DNA from: Hyphomicrobiales bacterium
GTDB lineage: Bacteria > Pseudomonadota > Alphaproteobacteria > Rhizobiales > Aestuariivirgaceae
Direction of reading: 5' to 3'
Assembly: GCA_003151375.1 (NCBI GenBank)
Contig: PLXI01000279.1
Span: 4,400-21,433, forward strand
DNA: 17,034 nt
Of this stretch, positions 6,946 through 13,567 are shown piece after piece (the first letter of the stretch is position 1; each line of letters starts with the position of its first letter). The notes under the pieces are model-generated. The model worked only from the letters and a program-made list of their open reading frames with translations, searched no databases and was not told the origin of the DNA. The position numbers were made by a program, and so were the translations under genes.

Positions 6946-6996
6946 CATGGTCAGTCTTTATATTTGCAGAATGTCCGATGTAAAGCTGACCACATG
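6946..6996 (+). promoter_or_regulatory. Long hairpin abutting and able to pair the LysE-family start codon
   Basis: Between the DUF1993 stop and the exporter ATG the RNA can fold into one long stem. GGTCAG (6949-6954) pairs with CTGACC (6986-6991). After a bulged T at 6955, CTTTA (6956-6960) pairs with TAAAG (6981-6985). Four further pairs, two of them G-U, continue inward to a 12-base loop (6965-6976). At the base, CAT at 6946-6948 can pair with the ATG start codon at 6994-6996 if A6992 and C6993 bulge. No free Shine-Dalgarno site is visible. A translational control element is the simplest reading; a DNA operator or a processing site is also possible. Confidence 0.6.
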
Positions 6997-7593
6997 ACCA
7001 CATCGCTTTTTCTTGCACTTATCACCTTCGCCTTTATCTCGGCCTATACGCCGGGGCGGAACAATGCCGTGTTGTTGGCAACAGGTGTGAATTTTGGATT
7101 CCGCGCTGCCATCCCAATGATCTTTGGTGTTGGCTTTGGCTTTCCATTTTTAATTCTATGTGTGGGCCTAGGGCTGGGTCGCATTTTTGACGTCTATCCC
7201 TTCTTGCTCACCGTGATCAAAGTTATCGGTTCAATTTACATGTTGTGGCTGGCGTGGAAAATCGCCACCGCTCGGCCTTCAGAGAATGATTCCGTTGTCG
7301 CTTCTAAGCCATTGAATTTTATACAAGGTTGTGGGTTTCAATGGGTCAATCCCAAGGCTTGGATCATGGGCGTCTATTCGCTCTCGGCATTCACTTTGCC
7401 AACACAATTTAAGACGGGGCTTATCAGTGTGGTGGGCGTGTATTTATTTATGGGTCTGAGCTCAGCCGTCACCTGGGCTGCGTTTGGTGTGGCTCTTAAA
7501 AACCTGATGAATGACCCCAAGTGGTTCCGCATCATCAACACCAGTTTGGCCGCAGCTTTAGTGGCTTCGATTGGATTGATGTTGATGGATTGA
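6994..7593 (+). CDS. LysE/RhtB-family amino-acid exporter
   Basis: A 199-residue inner-membrane protein with about six hydrophobic segments, the size and pattern of the LysE/RhtB exporters that expel amino acids or related metabolites using the proton gradient. The signature region at residues 18-37, followed by AAIP, corresponds to the family's TPGPNN...NFGFR motif, but the second proline is arginine (P20-G21-R22-N23-N24). The later GFQWVNPKAWIMGV segment is also typical. The start at 6994 is the only ATG directly before the first membrane segment; the alternative TTG at 6943 adds a polar tail with no family likeness. No Shine-Dalgarno site is seen, and a strong hairpin occupies the upstream region. 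The position behind an aspartate aminotransferase fits amino-acid metabolism, but the substrate cannot be inferred. Confidence 0.9.
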   Translation: MTTSLFLALITFAFISAYTPGRNNAVLLATGVNFGFRAAIPMIFGVGFGFPFLILCVGLGLGRIFDVYPFLLTVIKVIGSIYMLWLAWKIATARPSENDSVVASKPLNFIQGCGFQWVNPKAWIMGVYSLSAFTLPTQFKTGLISVVGVYLFMGLSSAVTWAAFGVALKNLMNDPKWFRIINTSLAAALVASIGLMLMD

Positions 7594-7601
7594 CCCGAAT
7601 T

Positions 7602-7940
7602 ATGATGACGAAATCTTCCAATACCAACGTTCACTCAACATTCTTAGAGATTGCGAAGTCATTTGCAGGCGATGACAAGGTTACCTTCGGAGAAGGCAAA
7701 GGATTTGGTGCCAACGCACTCAAAGTTGAGGGCAAGATTTTTGCGATGATCTCATCAAAAAACCAGTTGGTCGTTAAACTGCCAAATTCGCGCGTCAATC
7801 AATTGGTGAAAGAACAGCGTGGTGATTATTTTGATCCCGGCCACGGACGAAAAATGAAACAGTGGTTGGAGTATCGTGGTGCAAGTGAAACATGGTTTGA
7901 CATTGTTCACGAAGCACGAAACTTTGTTGGAAAACCTTAG
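7602..7940 (+). CDS. Small TfoX/YjbR-like protein
   Basis: A 112-residue soluble basic protein. The core reads GKGFGANALKVEGKIFAMI (32-50), VVKLP (57-61), then GDYFDPGHGRKMKQW (74-88) and a C-terminal helix. This order, an FG..ALKV.GK.FA strand pair, a VKLP strand and FDPG.GR.MK.W, is the pattern of small proteins often labelled TfoX/Sxy N-terminal-like or MmcQ/YjbR-like. I recall it from the family and cannot confirm it without a profile search. No DNA-binding activity should be assumed. ATGATG at 7602-7607 offers two start codons. The gene begins 8 bases after the exporter stop with no clear ribosome site, suggesting translational coupling. Its TAG interlocks with the stop of the convergent lysR gene. 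Confidence 0.75.
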   Translation: MMTKSSNTNVHSTFLEIAKSFAGDDKVTFGEGKGFGANALKVEGKIFAMISSKNQLVVKLPNSRVNQLVKEQRGDYFDPGHGRKMKQWLEYRGASETWFDIVHEARNFVGKP

Positions 7941-8824
7941 AAGCTCCACTCCCTCGCCTTGTTCACGATGAAATCGCGAAACGCGGTGACACGTTTGGTG
8001 TCTTTCATTTCTTCAGGATAGACAAAGTAACATTCAAACTGTGCGGCTTCCAACGGCAGATCGATGATAACCAGATTTGAATCTGACGGCACATTATAAT
8101 CAGCCAAAATCGCCAAGCCAGCGCCAGCATGAACCGCGCGGCGCAGGCCATAGGCACTGTTCACCCGCAAAGCGGCACGGCGCGGATTGCCCAACTCTCT
8201 GCCCACGGTTGCCAACCAATTGAGATCAGTCAGGAAGTCTTCGGTTTCACCAAAGATCATAATTTTGTGCTTGTCCAAATCATCCACCGATTTTGGCACG
8301 CCATATTTCTTCAAATAGTCTGGCGAAGCATAAACGTGATGATGCACGGTGAAAAGTTTGCGTTGAATAAGATCGGGCTGCAATGGCCTGCGCAAGCGGA
8401 TCGCCACATCGGCCTCACGCATGGAGAGATCAAGCTCACGATTTTCCAATAGCAATACAACATTTATATCGGGATAAAGCTCCATGAATTCTTTGATGCG
8501 CGGTGTGAGCCAAACAGAACCCAGGCCCACTGTTGTGGTGATACGCAAATCACCCGATGGCTTTTCTTTTGAATCCATCAAACGGGTTTTTACCTCAGCC
8601 AGTCGGCCGAGCACGTCATTGGCCGTGCGGTAAAGCACTTCACCTTGTTCGGTTAGAATTAATCCGCGCGCATGGCGGTGAAACAGCGGTACTTTAAGAT
8701 CAGCTTCCAGCGCTGAGACTTGGCGAGAAACTGCAGATTGCGAGAGCAATAGTTCATGGCCCGCATGCGTGAATGAGCCAGCCTCAGCCACCGCATGAAA
8801 AATGCGCAGTTTATCCCAATCCAT
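7937..8824 (-). CDS. LysR-family transcriptional regulator
   Basis: A 295-residue LysR-type regulator. The N-terminal winged helix-turn-helix spans about residues 3-62: LRIFHAVAEAGSFTHAGHELLLSQSAVSRQVSALE, then the wing and LTEQGEVLY. The effector-binding domain begins near residue 92 (GDLRITTTVGLGSVWLTPRI) and runs to the C-terminus. The ATG at 8824 lies 3 bases after the trxB stop codon, with GGAG inside the trxB 3' end, so the two are one transcription unit. LysR-type proteins usually regulate their own or an adjacent promoter. A dyad with T-N11-A geometry covers the trxB promoter (9818-9840) and is a candidate site for this protein. The ligand is unknown. A trxB-lysR arrangement is, as I recall, common in Rhizobiales. 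Confidence 0.93.
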   Translation of the reverse strand: MDWDKLRIFHAVAEAGSFTHAGHELLLSQSAVSRQVSALEADLKVPLFHRHARGLILTEQGEVLYRTANDVLGRLAEVKTRLMDSKEKPSGDLRITTTVGLGSVWLTPRIKEFMELYPDINVVLLLENRELDLSMREADVAIRLRRPLQPDLIQRKLFTVHHHVYASPDYLKKYGVPKSVDDLDKHKIMIFGETEDFLTDLNWLATVGRELGNPRRAALRVNSAYGLRRAVHAGAGLAILADYNVPSDSNLVIIDLPLEAAQFECYFVYPEEMKDTKRVTAFRDFIVNKAREWSF

Positions 8825-8827
8825 ATT

Positions 8828-9802
8828 TCACTCCGCCGCTTGTTGCGCTGTGCTCTTTTCGGCCACATGCACGTGTAGATATTTTTCTGCTTCGAGGGCG
8901 GCCATACAGCCCATGCCCGCAGCCGTTACCGCTTGGCGGTAAATGTCATCGCTCACGTCGCCGGCAGCGAAAACACCGGGAATGGATGTTTTGGTGCTCC
9001 AGCTGTCAGTGACGAGATAGCCGCCATTTTTAAACGCCAGTTGGCCTTCAAATAATTCGGTTGCAGGCTTATGGCCGATGGCCACAAAAACGCCGTCCAC
9101 CAGCATATCGGTTGTGGCGTTGGTTTTCAGATTGCGCAAACGGGCCGTATGAACGCCTTTCGGCTCATGCGTGCCCAGCACATCAATCAACTCGCTGTCC
9201 CAGACCACTTTGATTTTGGGGTGATTGTGCAAGCGGTGTTGCAAAATCTTTTCGGCTTTGAATTCGTTGCGGCGGTGAACCACCGTCACTTCGCTGGCGA
9301 AATTTGTTAGGAATAGAGCTTCTTCAACCGCGGTGTTGCCGCCGCCGACGACCAAAACTTTTTTGCCACGATAGAAAAAGCCATCGCAGGTGGCACAGGC
9401 CGAAACACCAAAGCCTTGGAAGTGCTTTTCTGATGGAAGACCCAACCACTTGGCTTGTGCGCCTGTGGCGATCACCAATGCGTCGCACGTATAAGTGACA
9501 CCACTGTCGCCGACCAGTTTTATGGGCCGTGATTTCAAGGTGACAGATGTGATCGTGTCACTAATGACTTCGCTGCCCATGTGTTCGGCTTGGGCCCTCA
9601 TCTCATCCATCAGGAAGGGGCCTTGGATGGTTTTGGCAAAACCCGGATAGTTTTCCACATCAGTGGTGATGGTAAGTTGCCCGCCTGGCTGGGTGCCACA
9701 AATCACCAATGGCTTCAGCATGGCGCGGGCGGCATAAATTGCTGCTGTATAACCAGCAGGGCCAGAACCGAGAATGATGATGCGGGCGTGACGGGTGGGC
9801 AT
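8828..9802 (-). CDS. trxB: Thioredoxin reductase (NADPH)
   Basis: A 324-residue flavoenzyme that reduces thioredoxin with electrons from NADPH through FAD and a redox-active disulfide. The FAD-binding LGSGPAGYTAAIYAAR lies at residues 11-26. PGGQL is at 39-43, the active-site CATC at 136-139 is followed by D140, the NADPH-binding VGGGNTAVEEALFL is at 152-165, HRR at 176-178 gives NADPH preference, and the second FAD motif, FAAGDVSD, is at 278-285. The length is normal. The ATG at 9802 was chosen because GGAG sits six bases upstream; a TTG four codons earlier is possible but overlaps that site. It is followed directly by lysR. A promoter and an operator-like dyad lie just upstream. Confidence 0.97.
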   Translation of the reverse strand: MPTRHARIIILGSGPAGYTAAIYAARAMLKPLVICGTQPGGQLTITTDVENYPGFAKTIQGPFLMDEMRAQAEHMGSEVISDTITSVTLKSRPIKLVGDSGVTYTCDALVIATGAQAKWLGLPSEKHFQGFGVSACATCDGFFYRGKKVLVVGGGNTAVEEALFLTNFASEVTVVHRRNEFKAEKILQHRLHNHPKIKVVWDSELIDVLGTHEPKGVHTARLRNLKTNATTDMLVDGVFVAIGHKPATELFEGQLAFKNGGYLVTDSWSTKTSIPGVFAAGDVSDDIYRQAVTAAGMGCMAALEAEKYLHVHVAEKSTAQQAAE

Positions 9803-9817
9803 GGGAGACTCCAATAG

Positions 9818-9840
9818 AGCTATGACGAATTAACATAGCT
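9818..9840. promoter_or_regulatory. Interrupted dyad over the trxB promoter (LysR-type box candidate)
   Basis: AGCTATG at 9818-9824 and CATAGCT at 9834-9840 are perfect inverted repeats separated by 9 bases. The arrangement CTATG-N9-CATAG contains the T-N11-A geometry typical of LysR-type boxes. It overlaps the predicted -10 (9832-9837) and start-site region, 16-38 bases upstream of the trxB ATG. A lysR gene is the next cistron of the same operon, which suggests autoregulation. Confidence 0.45.
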
Positions 9841-9859
9841 GCCAAATTGCAGATAACAA
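9832..9859 (-). promoter_or_regulatory. Candidate trxB promoter
   Basis: On the minus strand, TTGTTA (9859-9854, preceded by C) and TATGTT (9837-9832) are separated by 16 bases. This gives a leader of about 23 bases carrying the GGAG ribosome site of trxB. Both hexamers match the sigma-70 consensus at four of six positions. Confidence 0.45.
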
Positions 9860-9873
9860 GGGTGTCAGTGCTT

Positions 9874-9898
9874 ATAAACCGCGCATGTCACGGTTTAT
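9874..9898. repeat. 8-bp inverted repeat in the dxs-trxB spacer
   Basis: ATAAACCG at 9874-9881 and CGGTTTAT at 9891-9898 are perfect inverted repeats around a 9-base loop, 19 bases downstream of the dxs stop. As RNA it could form a weak terminator or processing hairpin for dxs. The T-rich tract (TTGTTTGGTTTTT) lies on the plus-strand side only, so the terminator reading is weak for dxs itself. Confidence 0.35.
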
Positions 9899-9916
9899 TG
9901 TTTGGTTTTTGTGCAG

Positions 9917-11827
9917 TTAGGCGCGCCGAACGGCCTCATCGGCTGAAATGCCGATACCTTGCAGTGCGGTGGCCACGATGCCTTTGCGGTCCAACCCCGC
10001 CTTGGCATACATAACCTCAGGCTTGGCTTGTTCGGTAAATTCATCGGGCAGTGTCAGGGTGCGGATTTTGAGGCCACGGTCAAGCAAGCCTAATTTGGCC
10101 AAGGCGTGCAGTACCTGAGCGCCAAAACCGCCAGTGGCGCCTTCCTCCAGTGTGATCAACATTTCATGGCTGCTGGCCAGTTGTTTGATCAGGTCCATAT
10201 CCAGTGGCTTGGCAAAGCGGGCATCAGCCACCGTGGTGGAAAAGCCCTTGGCGTCTAATTCGTCAGCAGCACCTAGGGCCTCTTGCAACCTGGTGCCAAA
10301 TGAAAGGAGCGCAATGCGGCTGCCTTGCTTGACCACACGACCCTTGCCGATTTCGAGGAATTGCCCACGCTCTGGCATCTCAACGCCAACGCCGTCACCA
10401 CGTGGATAGCGAAACGAAATTGGGCCTTCATCATAATCAGCGGCGGTGCGCACCATGTGCTTAAGTTCGGCCTCATCGCTCGCGGCCATCACCACAAAGC
10501 CTGGGAGGTTGGCCAGATAACCCACATCAAATGCGCCACAATGGGTGGGGCCATCAGCACCCACAAATCCGGCGCGGTCTATGGGGAAACGCACGGGCAA
10601 TTTTTGAATGGCCACATCATGCACCACCTGATCATAGGCGCGCTGCAGGAAGGTGGAATAAATCGCAGCAAAGGGCTTCATGCCTTGCGTGGCAAGGCCC
10701 GCCGCAAAGGTTACGGCATGTTGTTCGGCAATGCCGACATCGAAGATACGCTTAGGGAAAGTCTCAGCGAACAGATCAAGCCCGGTGCCTGATGGCATGG
10801 CGGCAGTGATGGCCACGATGCGCTCATCCAGCCCGGCTTCTTGAACCAATGCTTGGCCGAAAACCTTGGTGTAAGCTGGCGCGTTGGATGTGGGTTTTGA
10901 TTGTTCCCCAGTGATGACGTTGAACTTGTTGACGCCGTGATATTTGTCGTTGGCGGCCTCAGCGGGCGGATAGCCTTTGCCCTTCCGTGTAACTGCATGG
11001 ATCAACACTGGCCCGGTGGCATTGTCACGTACGTTGCGTAACACCGCAAGCAGTGTTGCAAGATCGTGGCCATCAATCGGGCCAATGTGATAAAAGCCAA
11101 GTTCTTCAAACATGGTGCCGCCCGTTACAAACCCGCGGGCATGACCGACAGCGCTCTTGATTGCAGCTTCAGCTTTGCGGCCTAAAGAGGCCGCGAGTTT
11201 TTTGCCCAGGCTTCTTGCGCTATAATAGGTTTTGCCAGTGGCCAGCTTGGCGAGATAAGTGCTCATCGCACCAGATGGCGGCGCAATCGACATATCATTA
11301 TCATTCAGGATTACGATCATACGTGAGCCTAAGGCACCCGCATTGTTCAGCGCCTCAAAGGCCATGCCGGCAGACATCGCACCATCGCCGATCACGGTAA
11401 TGACATTGTGTTTTTCCCCTTTCAAATCGCGCGCCACGGCCATGCCAAGGCCAGCCGAAATAGAAGTGGATGAGTGAGCCGCACCAAAGGCATCGTATTC
11501 ACTTTCGGCACGTCGCGTGAAACCTGAAAGGCCGCCTTCTTGGCGCAAAGTGCCAAAACGTTCACGCCTGCCAGTCAACAATTTGTGCGGATAGGCTTGG
11601 TGGCCCACATCCCAAATCAGCCGATCATCTGGTGTGTTGAAAACTTTATGGATGGCAATGGTCAATTCCACCACGCCCAAGCCTGCGCCCAAGTGGCCAC
11701 CGGTTTTGGAAACTTGGTCAATCATGTCAGCGCGCAATTCAGCCGCCAACTGGGGCAAATCCGCATCGGGAATTTGGCGCAGATCAGCAGGCGAATGAAT
11801 GAGATCGAGCAGGGGGGTGGTTGACAA
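9917..11827 (-). CDS. dxs: 1-deoxy-D-xylulose-5-phosphate synthase
   Basis: Dxs condenses pyruvate and glyceraldehyde 3-phosphate, with thiamine diphosphate, to make deoxyxylulose phosphate. This is the first step of the MEP isoprenoid pathway and also feeds thiamine and pyridoxal synthesis. Visible marks are IWDVGHQAYPHKLLTGR, GAAHSSTSISAGLGMA, the thiamine diphosphate motif GDGAMSAGMAFEALNNAG (GDG at about 147-149), the central VGIAEQHAVTFAAGLA with its catalytic glutamate, and the C-terminal transketolase domain. From the TTG at 11827 the product is 636 residues, normal for the family. That start has GGAG six bases upstream and gives the expected (M)STTPLLDLI N-terminus. The ATG at 11866 would add 13 unusual residues and has a poor ribosome site. 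The gene diverges from lrp and is separated from trxB by 114 bases. Confidence 0.96.
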   Translation of the reverse strand: MSTTPLLDLIHSPADLRQIPDADLPQLAAELRADMIDQVSKTGGHLGAGLGVVELTIAIHKVFNTPDDRLIWDVGHQAYPHKLLTGRRERFGTLRQEGGLSGFTRRAESEYDAFGAAHSSTSISAGLGMAVARDLKGEKHNVITVIGDGAMSAGMAFEALNNAGALGSRMIVILNDNDMSIAPPSGAMSTYLAKLATGKTYYSARSLGKKLAASLGRKAEAAIKSAVGHARGFVTGGTMFEELGFYHIGPIDGHDLATLLAVLRNVRDNATGPVLIHAVTRKGKGYPPAEAANDKYHGVNKFNVITGEQSKPTSNAPAYTKVFGQALVQEAGLDERIVAITAAMPSGTGLDLFAETFPKRIFDVGIAEQHAVTFAAGLATQGMKPFAAIYSTFLQRAYDQVVHDVAIQKLPVRFPIDRAGFVGADGPTHCGAFDVGYLANLPGFVVMAASDEAELKHMVRTAADYDEGPISFRYPRGDGVGVEMPERGQFLEIGKGRVVKQGSRIALLSFGTRLQEALGAADELDAKGFSTTVADARFAKPLDMDLIKQLASSHEMLITLEEGATGGFGAQVLHALAKLGLLDRGLKIRTLTLPDEFTEQAKPEVMYAKAGLDRKGIVATALQGIGISADEAVRRA

Positions 11828-11867
11828 AATTGAACTCCAGCTTTCCCCTAGCACGGAAAAACCCATA

Positions 11868-11903
11868 CATGAAAGCCTGTTGCGCTAAGATGGCTCTTTC
11901 ATG
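11868..11903. repeat. 8-bp inverted repeat between dxs and lrp
   Basis: CATGAAAG at 11868-11875 and CTTTCATG at 11896-11903 are perfect inverted repeats with a 20-base spacer. The right arm directly abuts the lrp dyad. A shifted pairing, AGCC with GGCT, is also possible inside. The element may be an operator or a hairpin in the dxs leader; nothing in the sequence decides. Confidence 0.35.
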
Positions 11904-11920
11904 ACGCAATAAAATTGCGT
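11904..11920. promoter_or_regulatory. Palindrome before lrp, candidate Lrp operator
   Basis: ACGCAAT-AAA-ATTGCGT at 11904-11920 is a perfect 7-bp dyad with an AT-rich centre. It ends 10 bases before the lrp ATG and lies in the divergent dxs/lrp region. Lrp/AsnC regulators bind about 15-bp dyads with AT-rich cores and commonly repress their own gene, so autoregulation is the natural reading. It is not proven. Confidence 0.45.
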
Positions 11921-11930
11921 ATGCACGGCT

Positions 11931-12404
11931 ATGGACCGCAGTGGCAAACCCGATACAATCGATTGGAAAATTCTCAAGGAATTACAGCGCGAAGGCCGTA
12001 TTTCCAATGTTGAACTGGCGGGCCGCGTTGGTCTTTCTCCGCCGCCCACTTTGAGGCGTGTACAGGCCCTCGAAGAAGCGGGCTTTATCAGTGGTTACCG
12101 CGCCAGATTGGCGGGTGAAAAGCTGGGATATGGCACCGAGGTTATTGCTCTCGTCGGCCTTAAGAGCCAAGCCGAAGACCAGATGCGGGATTTTGAACGC
12201 CGCGTGGCGGGTTGGCCCATTGTACGCGAATGTTATGGTGTGTCTGGCAATGCCGACTACATTCTCAAATGCGTCGGGCGTGATTTGCAATCCATCCAAA
12301 GTTTCGTGCTGGGCGCTTTGGCCAAAGCGCCCAATGTGGAAAGTGTAAAAACCTCTATCGTTTTGCGTGTCGCAAAAGATGAGCCAGGAGTGCCGTTGCT
12401 ATGA
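11931..12404 (+). CDS. Lrp/AsnC-family transcriptional regulator
   Basis: A 157-residue feast/famine regulator. Residues 8-60 form the helix-turn-helix: IDWKILKELQREGRISNVELAGRVGLSPPPTLRRVQALEEAGFISGY. The rest is the RAM effector and dimerisation domain, with the CYGVSGNADYILKCVGRDLQ segment (101-120) that in this family shapes the amino-acid binding site. Length and layout are typical. The ATG at 11931 has no Shine-Dalgarno site, and a perfect dyad ends 10 bases upstream. Its TGA (12402-12404) overlaps the ATG of the benE-like gene, so the pair is translationally coupled and the transporter is a likely target. Which amino acid or metabolite it senses is unknown. Confidence 0.94.
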   Translation: MDRSGKPDTIDWKILKELQREGRISNVELAGRVGLSPPPTLRRVQALEEAGFISGYRARLAGEKLGYGTEVIALVGLKSQAEDQMRDFERRVAGWPIVRECYGVSGNADYILKCVGRDLQSIQSFVLGALAKAPNVESVKTSIVLRVAKDEPGVPLL

Positions 12405-13567
12405 TGAAGGATGAACATTGGCCGACGCTCATCTCATCGGCTTTGGCCGCTGTTGTGGTGGGCTTTGCTTCAACAATTTTAGTTGTGATGCAGGCCGCAG
12501 AAGCAGTTGGGGCTAATGAGGCGCAGAAGATTTCTTGGGCAGCGATGTTGTGCTTTGCGATGGGTGGTCTGACGCTCTGGCTATCATGGCGGCACAAAAT
12601 GCCGATGATTATTGCCTGGTCAACGCCGGGGGCTGCCTTGCTGGCCACCAGTGCGCATGGTGTGGCTTATACATCAGCCTTGGGGGCCTTTGCTGTGGCA
12701 GGGCTGTTGGCTGCGCTCACCGGATTGATTGCGCCTCTGGCCCGCGGCATTGAACGCATCCCGTCATCGGTGGCTTCGGCGATGCTCGCTGGCGTGTTGA
12801 TGTCTTATGTTTTGATAGTGCCTGCTGCGTCTCTTGCAATGCCTTGGCAGGTGGTGCCGCTGGTGATTGGATTCTTTGTCTTGCGGCTGTGGAAGCCGAT
12901 GTGGACTGTGCCGATCGTGGTTGTGTTGGGGCTTGGGCTTGCGGCCTTCAGTGGGCTGATGAATTTCAATACCAGCGATTTCGCAGTGGCGCGGCCGACC
13001 TATGATTGGCCTGCGTTTTCATTCGCCGCCATCATCAGTTTGGGCTTGCCGTTATATCTCGTCACTATGGCTTCACAGAATTTACCCGGCTTTGCGGTGT
13101 TGCGCGCCTCAGGTTATCAACCGCCTGTCGCTTCGGCTTTAATCACAACAGGTTTGGCTTCAACCTTGCTCTCACCGTTCATGGGGCCACAGGTGAATAT
13201 GGCCGCCATCACAGCATCCTTGACCACTGGGCCAGATACACATCCTGATCCAAGCCAGCGTTGGAAAGTGGCTTTACCCTATGGCGCGCTTTACGCATGG
13301 GTGGGTCTAGCTGCCGGCTTATTTGTGAAAGTGCTGGGTGCTTTGCCAAATGATCTGGTGCATGCCATAGCTGGGTTAGCACTGTTCTCGCCATTGATGG
13401 GCGCGGTTCAGGCGATGATGAAAGAGCCCAATGAAATTGAAGCTGCATTGGTCACATTCCTGATCACCGCCTCGAGCATTGTGATTGTGGGAATAGGCGC
13501 CCCATTCTGGGGCTTGGTGATTGGGCTGGTGATCTGGGGTTTGAAAAAGCAATTGGTGAAAACATGA
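12401..13567 (+). CDS. BenE-family (benzoate/H+ symporter-like) transporter
   Basis: A 388-residue inner-membrane protein with about eleven or twelve hydrophobic segments. Family marks include WSTPGAALLATSAHGV near residue 70 and the LPLYLVTMASQNLPGFAVLRASGY stretch near residue 215, followed by SPFMGPQVNMAAITASL. BenE of Acinetobacter imports benzoate with protons, but this family is broad and no benzoate degradation gene is present here, so the substrate is open. AGGAG lies 10 bases before the first ATG at 12401; a second in-frame ATG follows at 12404. It overlaps lrp by 4 bases and the hydrolase gene by 4 bases (ATGA at 13564), giving a three-gene coupled unit. Confidence 0.9.
   Translation: MMKDEHWPTLISSALAAVVVGFASTILVVMQAAEAVGANEAQKISWAAMLCFAMGGLTLWLSWRHKMPMIIAWSTPGAALLATSAHGVAYTSALGAFAVAGLLAALTGLIAPLARGIERIPSSVASAMLAGVLMSYVLIVPAASLAMPWQVVPLVIGFFVLRLWKPMWTVPIVVVLGLGLAAFSGLMNFNTSDFAVARPTYDWPAFSFAAIISLGLPLYLVTMASQNLPGFAVLRASGYQPPVASALITTGLASTLLSPFMGPQVNMAAITASLTTGPDTHPDPSQRWKVALPYGALYAWVGLAAGLFVKVLGALPNDLVHAIAGLALFSPLMGAVQAMMKEPNEIEAALVTFLITASSIVIVGIGAPFWGLVIGLVIWGLKKQLVKT

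Noticed and set aside
10325..10792. 155-codon open frame on the plus strand inside dxs
   Set aside because: It lies wholly antisense to a complete, well-matched dxs; the translation is rich in His/Trp/Arg without any family likeness.
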